64,000 nt of DNA. Origin: JACKII01 sp041687435. Its GTDB lineage: Bacteria; Pseudomonadota; Alphaproteobacteria; Bin95. Below are positions 58,592 to 64,000 of this stretch, one piece after another. The stretch lies in the NCBI GenBank assembly GCA_041687435.1, contig JAWLBX010000007.1, forward strand, positions 1 through 64,000. Direction: 5' to 3'. Each line of letters opens with the position of its first letter. Position 1 is the first letter of the stretch. Below the pieces are notes generated by a model that did no database searches, was not told the origin of the DNA, and saw only the letters and a list, made by a program, of their open reading frames with translations. Made by a program: the position numbers and the translations under genes.

Positions 58592-59614
58592 ATGAAATCG
58601 CGTTTGATATGGATCGTTGCCGCCCTGCTGTTGGCCGCCGGTGCCGGCTGGTGGTTCTGGTTTGACGCCAAACCGTCGGTTACCGTTGCCACCATAACCC
58701 GCGGCACCGCAGCGGAAATCGTCTATGCCACCGGCGTGGTCGAGCCGGCGCATTGGGCCAAGGTGACCACCGTCGTCGCCGGCCGGATCGTCGAAAGCTG
58801 CAATTGCGAAGGGTTGGATGTTCGTAAGGGCGACCTGCTTTTCCGTCTCGACGATACGGAAATGCGGGCACGCGCCGATGAAATTCGCGCACGTCTGGAA
58901 TTGGCGGAAAAGGAACTGGCCCGCACCAGCGACCTGTTCGAGCGCGGGGTCCACACGCGCGAACGCTACGATCAGGCATTTACGGAGGTCGCAAAATTGC
59001 GCGCTAATCTTGCCGCGGTTGAGAGCCAGGCTATCGATCTGGCAATTCGTGCACCGCTCGACGGCCAGGTACTGCGGATCGAGGGTGAAGTCGGCGAAGT
59101 CGCAATCCTGGGCGAGGGTCTCGCCTGGGTGGGGCGGCCCAAGCCGCTTCTGGTGATTGCCGAGGTGAACGAGGAAGATGTGCCGCGTGTGGCCATCGGC
59201 CAACAGGCCCTGCTCAAAGCCGATGCCTTCCCCAGCCAAGCCCTGCCTGCAGTCGTATCTTCCATCACCCCGATGGGCGACCCCGAGTTGAAAACCTATC
59301 GCGTCCGCCTCGCCCTACCAGAGGATACGCCGGTGCTGATCAACATGACGGTCGACGTCAATATCATCATCCGCACGATGGATGATGCCGTTCTGGCCCC
59401 GGCGCCCGCACTAATTAACGGCGCGCTGCAGGTGCTAACCGATAGCGACCGGATCGAGCGGCGCGCGGTCGAAACCGGCATTGCCGGGGCCGCACAGGTG
59501 CAAATCGTCAACGGCGCCAACCCGGGCGAACGAGTCGTCTCCCCTGCCCTCGATAGCCTAGCAGATGGTGACCGGGTGCAGGTGCAACGGGGAGCGGAGC
59601 CCGCAAGCCCGTGA
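58592..59614 (+). CDS. periplasmic adaptor (HlyD/MacA-like) of an ABC export system
   Basis: 340 aa. One N-terminal membrane anchor (LIWIVAALLLAAGAGWWFWF), then the barrel-sandwich/lipoyl halves, a short helical hairpin (ARADEIRARLELAEKELARTS...REAYDQ-like) and a beta-barrel. Membrane-fusion adaptor linking an inner-membrane pump to the outer part of the envelope. The GTG start of the permease overlaps its stop, so all three export genes are coupled. Partner outer-membrane channel is not encoded here. Confidence 0.9.
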   Translation: MKSRLIWIVAALLLAAGAGWWFWFDAKPSVTVATITRGTAAEIVYATGVVEPAHWAKVTTVVAGRIVESCNCEGLDVRKGDLLFRLDDTEMRARADEIRARLELAEKELARTSDLFERGVHTRERYDQAFTEVAKLRANLAAVESQAIDLAIRAPLDGQVLRIEGEVGEVAILGEGLAWVGRPKPLLVIAEVNEEDVPRVAIGQQALLKADAFPSQALPAVVSSITPMGDPELKTYRVRLALPEDTPVLINMTVDVNIIIRTMDDAVLAPAPALINGALQVLTDSDRIERRAVETGIAGAAQVQIVNGANPGERVVSPALDSLADGDRVQVQRGAEPASP

Positions 59615-60849
59615 ACCTGCTGCTGGAGATCGCATTCACCCATATTTTGGGCCGCGGCCGCCAAACCATCGTCTCCATAGCCGGTGTTACCCTTGGCGTC
59701 GGATTTGCGATTGCCATGGCTGCGCTGATGCAAGGCAGTCAGGAGGACTTTGTTGGCAAACTGATTGATGCCATGCCACACGTCCAGATTACCGATGAAC
59801 GCCGGCAGTTGCAGGCGCAGCCGGCGGATGAACAGTTCGATGCAGTGGCATGGTATGGATTGCGCCCACGCGATGACGTGCGCGGCATCCTGAACCCGGT
59901 TGCCACCATTGCCGCCCTGGAAGGCTGGGTTCCCGGCATCATTTCCGCCGGCCTGAATGTGCAGGGCGTTGCCCGGTATGGCGGCACAGAGCGGGGCGTC
60001 AGCATCATCGGGATCGACCCGGCCGACGAGGTACGCGTTTCGACCATCGCCGAGGATATGACGTGGGGCAGTCTCCAAGACCTAAACGCCACCTCTTTTT
60101 CCGCTATCATCGGTGAACGCCTTGCCGAACGCTTGTCGGTCGCCCCCGGTGACAGCATCCAACTGATTGCGGCGGGCGGTGTCACCCGGCGGTTGAAGGT
60201 GGTCGGCCTGTTCCGGACAGGTATTGTCGGCACCGACGAAACCCGGATCTATACCCGCCTGCGCACAGCTCAAATTTTGGCCGGGCGTTTCAACGCCATC
60301 AACGATATCCGGATTCGCCTGAAAGACCCCGATGCCGCCGCCGCGGTCGCGCGGCGGGCAGAGGCGATGTTCGGGTACAAATCGGTATCGTGGCAAGAGG
60401 CAAACGAGAGCCTTCTGGAAGCGTTCGAAATCCGCAATATCATCATGTACACCGTTGTTGCCGCGATCCTTCTGGTTGCCGGTTTCGGAGTGTTCAACAT
60501 CGTCTCTATCATCACGCACGAGAAGGCGCGCGATATCGCAATTTTGAAATCGCTGGGGTTCCGCAAGGGTGATATCCAGCTGATTTTTGTAACCGAGGGT
60601 GCGCTGATGGGCGGGTTCGGTGGCGTTTGTGGTATGGCTTTGGGCTATGGCCTTACGCGGATGCTGGGCTCTGTCACGTTCGAGATGCGCCAAATGTCAG
60701 AGGTCAGCACCTTGCCGGTGACCTATGATCTCCTGCATTACGCAGTTGCGGTTTCACTGGCATTATTTACGGCTGGAATCGCCGGATATCTGCCCGCCCG
60801 CAAGGCCGCAAAGGGCAACCCGATCGACATTATCCGCGGGGCATCATGA
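59611..60849 (+). CDS. ABC transporter permease, MacB/FtsX type
   Basis: 412 aa. GTG start overlapping the adaptor stop. One N-terminal transmembrane helix (LGVGFAIAMAALMQ region), a large periplasmic MacB-type domain (residues about 45-270), and three C-terminal helices with the FtsX signature HEKARDIAILKSLGFRKGDIQLIFVTEGALMGG. This is the mechanotransmission class that pushes substrates in the periplasm (MacB, LolCDE). With its adaptor it resembles a MacAB-like exporter; substrate unknown. Confidence 0.92.
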   Translation: MNLLLEIAFTHILGRGRQTIVSIAGVTLGVGFAIAMAALMQGSQEDFVGKLIDAMPHVQITDERRQLQAQPADEQFDAVAWYGLRPRDDVRGILNPVATIAALEGWVPGIISAGLNVQGVARYGGTERGVSIIGIDPADEVRVSTIAEDMTWGSLQDLNATSFSAIIGERLAERLSVAPGDSIQLIAAGGVTRRLKVVGLFRTGIVGTDETRIYTRLRTAQILAGRFNAINDIRIRLKDPDAAAAVARRAEAMFGYKSVSWQEANESLLEAFEIRNIIMYTVVAAILLVAGFGVFNIVSIITHEKARDIAILKSLGFRKGDIQLIFVTEGALMGGFGGVCGMALGYGLTRMLGSVTFEMRQMSEVSTLPVTYDLLHYAVAVSLALFTAGIAGYLPARKAAKGNPIDIIRGAS

Positions 60850-61562
60850 TGAGGGTCGGCCCGTCTGCCTCCCTGGTTTCGGCCCGGTCCGTCACCCGCA
60901 TCCTTACGGAAACGGTACCGGTGACGCTTGTGGAGGATGTGACCCTCGAAATCGGCCGCGGCGAGTTTGTGGCAATCACCGGCCCATCCGGTTCTGGCAA
61001 ATCCTCCCTGCTCTATCTCCTGGGCTTGCTGGACGCACCGACCAGTGGCGAAGTTTTGTTTGAGGACCGCGCGACGTCGATCCTGACGGAGGAGGAACGG
61101 GCCGAAATCCGCTTATCCGGCATCGGTTTCGTCTTTCAGTTTCATTTCCTGTTGCCCGAATTCACCATCCACGAGAACGTGCAGATCCCGATGCGGCGGC
61201 TGGCCCGCTGGTCAAGAGCCGAGGCGCGAGAGCGAGCTGCGCATCTGCTGGACCGGCTTGGGCTGGGCGATCACCTGCACAAACGCCCAGACCAAATTTC
61301 CGGCGGACAGCGCCAACGCGTGGCGGTGGCCCGTGCGCTCGCCAACGATCCACCACTGATCCTGGCTGACGAGCCGACAGGTTCGCTCGATTCCGTTTCG
61401 TCCGATCAGGTTTTTCAAATCCTGTCTGACATTGTCGCGACTGGTGAAAAAAGCATCATCGCCGTCACCCATGACCTGGATATGGCAGCGCGAATGCACC
61501 GCGGCATTCATTTGGTGGATGGGCGGATCGTCCGGGATGAGGCTCAGACCGCGCCCGATTAG
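60846..61562 (+). CDS. ABC transporter ATP-binding protein, MacB/LolD type
   Basis: 238 aa. Walker A GPSGSGKSS, Q-loop FVFQFHFLLPEF, signature ISGGQRQRVAVARAL, Walker B LILADEPTGSLD and the H-loop IAVTHD, in the spacing of the LolD/MacB class. ATG overlaps the permease stop by 4 nt. Last gene of the plus-strand run; converges on the Dlt-like cassette. Confidence 0.95.
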   Translation: MMRVGPSASLVSARSVTRILTETVPVTLVEDVTLEIGRGEFVAITGPSGSGKSSLLYLLGLLDAPTSGEVLFEDRATSILTEEERAEIRLSGIGFVFQFHFLLPEFTIHENVQIPMRRLARWSRAEARERAAHLLDRLGLGDHLHKRPDQISGGQRQRVAVARALANDPPLILADEPTGSLDSVSSDQVFQILSDIVATGEKSIIAVTHDLDMAARMHRGIHLVDGRIVRDEAQTAPD

Positions 61563-61772
61563 CGGTATCTTCCATTCGGAGGTGAACCGCAGACCGGCAA
61601 AGCATAGACTTGCCGTCTGACTCCGACGCTGAACCACAGGCCCATCCCTCCTAGGGCCGCGTTGACCATGCCGATAAACTTAGCCAAGCCGAAATGGACA
61701 ACTATCGCCACGGTAAAGGCATTGAGGCAACCATCGACCGTCAGGTGACGCACTTGGCCATAAGACCGCCGG

Positions 61773-61919
61773 TCAGAGGTTCAGATAGCGGAATTCCGCC
61801 GTCGGTTCGAACGACAGTGCCAGAATGCCTAGAAACAGTGCTGCGTACCAAAGCGCGCATAGCGCAATTGCCAGGGGCCGCGGCAGATGTTCGGACAGCA
61901 GACCGAAGATATTGTACAT
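61773..61919 (-). CDS. MBOAT-coupled transmembrane microprotein with C-terminal acyl-shuttle-like hexapeptide
   Basis: 48 aa. Its ATG shares the A of the MBOAT stop (TGATG), so translation is coupled. An N-terminal amphipathic part (MYNIFGLLSEHLPRPL) precedes one strong transmembrane helix (about residues 17-36) and a short tail ending in the last six residues FRYLNL. That F-x-Y-x-x-L end matches the C-terminal hexapeptide of Gram-positive DltX (FIYNEF as I recall), whose tyrosine carries the acyl group between DltB and DltD; in many MBOAT proteins the same motif is fused to the enzyme's own C-terminus. Other reading: this is the displaced last helix of the MBOAT protein, split by a frameshift. 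I did not find an existing name. Confidence 0.65.
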   Translation of the reverse strand: MYNIFGLLSEHLPRPLAIALCALWYAALFLGILALSFEPTAEFRYLNL

Positions 61920-63079
61920 CACAGCCACCAATACACGAAGATCGTGCCGTAAACATCCAGTACATCTGGAAAAGTTGGCTCGCGGACGATAACAAAGCTG
62001 AGCCAGACAAAATGTACGGTCAGAAGAATACAGAAAGCATCCCGGAATGGCCGTAGCACCGGGTTCCGGATGGCAATGCCGCGCCGGTCCTGGAAATTGT
62101 TCACGGCCGCCCAAATCATGGTCGCAACGCCGTGAACGGCACCCCAGACTAGATAACGCCAACTCAATTCGTGCCAGACGCCAATAAATACCATAGTGCC
62201 AAAAATCGCGGCATACTGGTTTCGGGACATTGCAAAAACCAGCGAGAACACATGCTCACGGGCAAAACTGGTCAGTGAAATATGCCAGTTGCGCCAGAAT
62301 TCGGAGATGTTCTTGGCGAGGTAAGGCCAGTTGAAATTCTCCATAACCCTGTAGCCCAGCAGCAGCGCAAAGCCAATGGCCACGTCGGAAAAGCCTGAAA
62401 ACTGGAAATAAAGATTCAGGCCACGGATGACCACATCCAGATAGGTGGCGAGCGCCGCATTGGTTTCGTGTAATGCCGCCACATGCGACGCCAACACTCC
62501 TTCGATCAGGTAATTGCCCAGGATCACGATCTTGGCGTAGCCATAGAGAATGCGCTGTAATCCGAGTGAAATATTGCTGGCATCCCAGCGCTTGTATTTC
62601 AAGTCGTTAAAGAACGCCGGAAAACGATGGATTGGCCCGACGACAATCGTTGGCAGAAAGAATTGATAAAGAAAGAAATCTTTAAGGCGATGCGTCTCTA
62701 GCGTACCCTTGTACCGGTCAATGATATAACTCAGGAAGCGGATGGCATAATATGCCATTCCCAAAGGCATGACGAAATCACGAACAACCCCGGGCTCCAT
62801 ATCCATGCTGGGCAACATTGCTTTGAAGCCGAGCAGTATTGCAATGACCAGTCCGCCCGCCGCCATGGCCCGCCATCCGGCCAACGGATTGGCATTGCAC
62901 AAGAAATAGACGGCTACGGTCAATCCGGTCAGCGACACGGCCGATATGGGCGAGTACAGCGCCAGAAAGCCCAGCGTGATGACGCCCAGAAACACGTCCC
63001 GCCACGCCTTGGGCAGGATCCAGTAGACCGAAACCACGCCAAACAACCAGCCCAGCCATTCCACGGACAGAAAATGCAC
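61919..63079 (-). CDS. MBOAT family O-acyltransferase, DltB/AlgI-like
   Basis: 386 aa, about ten hydrophobic segments. Contains the family's FFLPTIVVGPIHRFPAFF, FQFSGFSDVAIGFALLLGY, FWRNWHISLTSF with H266, and the catalytic histidine H303 in FIGVWHELSWRYLVWG. MBOAT enzymes of this branch take an acyl group from a cytosolic thioester and pass it across the membrane to a Tyr-bearing shuttle. The enzyme ends at VYGTIFVYWWL, earlier than fused relatives, and the next gene supplies the missing last helix. GTG start at 63079 with GGAGG 6 nt upstream. Preceded by a 51-aa membrane protein and the ligase-carrier fusion on the same strand. Confidence 0.9.
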   Translation of the reverse strand: MHFLSVEWLGWLFGVVSVYWILPKAWRDVFLGVITLGFLALYSPISAVSLTGLTVAVYFLCNANPLAGWRAMAAGGLVIAILLGFKAMLPSMDMEPGVVRDFVMPLGMAYYAIRFLSYIIDRYKGTLETHRLKDFFLYQFFLPTIVVGPIHRFPAFFNDLKYKRWDASNISLGLQRILYGYAKIVILGNYLIEGVLASHVAALHETNAALATYLDVVIRGLNLYFQFSGFSDVAIGFALLLGYRVMENFNWPYLAKNISEFWRNWHISLTSFAREHVFSLVFAMSRNQYAAIFGTMVFIGVWHELSWRYLVWGAVHGVATMIWAAVNNFQDRRGIAIRNPVLRPFRDAFCILLTVHFVWLSFVIVREPTFPDVLDVYGTIFVYWWL

Positions 63080-63145
63080 GCTATCCCTCCGTCCGCCATT
63101 CGCGTGGCAGGCTTGTTATCAAATGCCAGCGGCAGCTGACCGCCA

Positions 63146-63301
63146 TTAGATCGCCAAGCCCGGCAGGCTGATCCCCGCTAGCCACAGGCCGACGACCGCC
63201 ACCCCAACACCGCCTATCAGAAAGACGGTGAGGAACCATACGATCAGCGGTGGCGCCTGCGGTGGTTTCTTCATCGCTGGTATTCCATCAATTTCGCCCA
63301 T
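63146..63301 (-). CDS. 51-aa single-pass membrane protein between ligase and MBOAT
   Basis: Frame of 51 codons plus stop: a polar, proline-rich start (MGEIDGIPAMKKPPQAPP) then one Gly/Val-rich transmembrane helix (IVWFLTVFLIGGVGVAVVGLWLAG) and a short tail ending GLAI. The ATG at 63301 lies 10 nt after the ligase stop; an internal ATG at 63274 (MKKPPQ) is a second possible start. Neither has a strong ribosome site, and coding status rests on the position inside the operon and the clean helix. It could be an assembly or anchoring partner of the MBOAT complex. I do not recognise a family. Confidence 0.55.
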   Translation of the reverse strand: MGEIDGIPAMKKPPQAPPLIVWFLTVFLIGGVGVAVVGLWLAGISLPGLAI

Positions 63302-63311
63302 ACAGACAACA

Positions 63312-64000
63312 TCAGCCAGCCGGCTTCATCTTCCGCTCGACCAGATCGACAACATCACTGATTTTGCTGACATTCATGATCTCGCGTGGCCGCAGCTTGA
63401 TGGAGAAACGTTCTTCGACGGCGGTCAGAAACTCGATATGCGCCAGCGACGTCCAGCCCGATAAAGTATCGGGATTGGATTGCAGCGTGACAGTCTCCGC
63501 CGGACATTTGAAAAACTCGGCGGCCACCTGCGCGACACCGCTCAGAATATCCGAATTGTCGTTTGCCTGCGCGGAACTGGCATGAGCGTTCCGGAGTTCT
63601 TCCCGCACCGCCTCGATCAAAACCTTGCCGGCCGGGCCGCGTGGCAGTTCGGTCATAAAATGGACGGTTCCGGGAATTTTCTCCCGCGCCAACCGCTCTG
63701 CACAGTGCGCGGCCACGTCGGCGACCGTGAGTGAGGGACCGTCAGGCACCTCTAGGCAACACGCAAGGCGCTCGCCCCAGATTGGGTCTGGCATGCCAAA
63801 GGTCACGGCATCCTGCACGCCGGGGATGGTGCGCAGGACGGACGTTACATCTTCCGGATAGACGTTGATGCCGCCGACAATGATGACATTCTTCTTGCGC
63901 CCGACGATCCGGTAGAAGCCGTCTTCGTCTAACGACGCCAGATCGCCGGTGTGGAACCAACCGTTTTTCAGCACCTCCGCCGTTTCCACCGGGGCGCGGA
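63312..64000 (-). CDS. adenylate-forming ligase fused to a carrier protein domain (3' part; 5' end outside the window)
   Basis: The visible 229 residues cover the end of an acyl/aminoacyl-AMP ligase (GWFHTGDLASLDEDGFYRIVGRKKNVIIVGG, INVYPEDVTSVLRT, and the catalytic lysine in RGPAGKVLIEAVRE) joined by a linker (about residues 128-145) to a carrier domain (LSGWTSLAHIEFLTAVEERFSIKL) whose phosphopantetheine serine is the Ser of WTSL. The layout is that of a DltA-DltC fusion: the ligase activates an acid and loads the carrier thioester, the donor for an MBOAT. The frame is open to the right edge, so the start is unseen. Substrate unknown. Confidence 0.85.
   Translation of the reverse strand, partial: RAPVETAEVLKNGWFHTGDLASLDEDGFYRIVGRKKNVIIVGGINVYPEDVTSVLRTIPGVQDAVTFGMPDPIWGERLACCLEVPDGPSLTVADVAAHCAERLAREKIPGTVHFMTELPRGPAGKVLIEAVREELRNAHASSAQANDNSDILSGVAQVAAEFFKCPAETVTLQSNPDTLSGWTSLAHIEFLTAVEERFSIKLRPREIMNVSKISDVVDLVERKMKPAG

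Noticed and set aside
61559..61753. 64-codon minus-strand frame between the export operon and the microprotein
   Set aside because: Overlaps the end of the ATPase gene on the other strand; no ribosome site and no recognisable features.
1..64000. CRISPR arrays, insertion sequences, prophage genes
   Set aside because: No spaced direct repeats, transposases, integrases or phage structural genes were seen anywhere in the window.

Overview
The window is a stretch of a high-GC bacterial chromosome, most likely an alphaproteobacterium. The evidence is indirect: gyrA sits next to coaD, a PrkA-YeaH-SpoVR operon is present, there are many acyl-CoA, Baeyer-Villiger and luciferase-like oxidoreductase genes, and all informational genes are bacterial. 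No insertion sequence, prophage or CRISPR array was seen. One short low-GC stretch (about 40.8-41.8 kb) beside a tRNA-Ser looks foreign.

Layout. 0-6.6 kb: a small membrane protein, L-isoaspartate methyltransferase, a lone hydantoinase-B protein, a divergent nsrR/hmp nitric-oxide defence pair with NsrR-like operators, and a secreted PEP-CTERM choice-of-anchor protein. 6.7-11.4 kb: a CoxE-like VWA protein, then a fluoroacetate-dehalogenase-like hydrolase between two paralogous luciferase-like oxidoreductases. 11.8-16.6 kb: prkA-yeaH-spoVR. 16.6-24.5 kb: aminotransferase, TerC, transglutaminase-like protein and a catabolic run (MBL hydrolase, enoyl-CoA hydratase, acyl-CoA dehydrogenase, Baeyer-Villiger monooxygenase). 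24.7-28.2 kb: pta-ackA, then an amidohydrolase with a cytochrome c lipoprotein. 28.3-36.2 kb: housekeeping genes (tRNA-Ser, tatD, metG, pyrC, coaD, gyrA, DinB). 36.4-44.1 kb: LysR regulator, a thiolase-like/DUF35/MFS operon, the low-GC patch and a second Baeyer-Villiger monooxygenase.

44.1-54.1 kb is one minus-strand operon for a soluble NAD(P)-linked [NiFe] hydrogenase of the group 3b type. It holds the 4Fe-4S subunit, a free-standing cyclic-nucleotide-binding domain, the flavin subunit, small and large subunits, maturation protease, a HypA without its zinc domain, and HypF, HypC, HypD and HypE; HypB is absent. An FNR-type box lies upstream, and a near-identical box lies upstream of pta-ackA. 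This points to a shared low-oxygen fermentation/hydrogen programme. 54.3-61.6 kb on the plus strand carries 2-oxoacid dehydrogenase E1alpha, E1beta and E2, an amino-acid dehydrogenase, and a MacB-type export system.

The most unusual locus is the right edge (61.8-64.0 kb, minus strand). An adenylate-forming ligase fused to a carrier domain is followed by a 51-residue membrane protein, a DltB-like MBOAT acyltransferase, and a 48-residue transmembrane microprotein coupled to it by a TGATG overlap. The microprotein ends in an F-x-Y-x-x-L hexapeptide like the acyl-shuttle tail of the Gram-positive Dlt pathway. I read this as a Dlt-like cell-envelope acylation cassette in a Gram-negative. Its substrate, acceptor and outer transferase are unknown, and the locus runs off the window.
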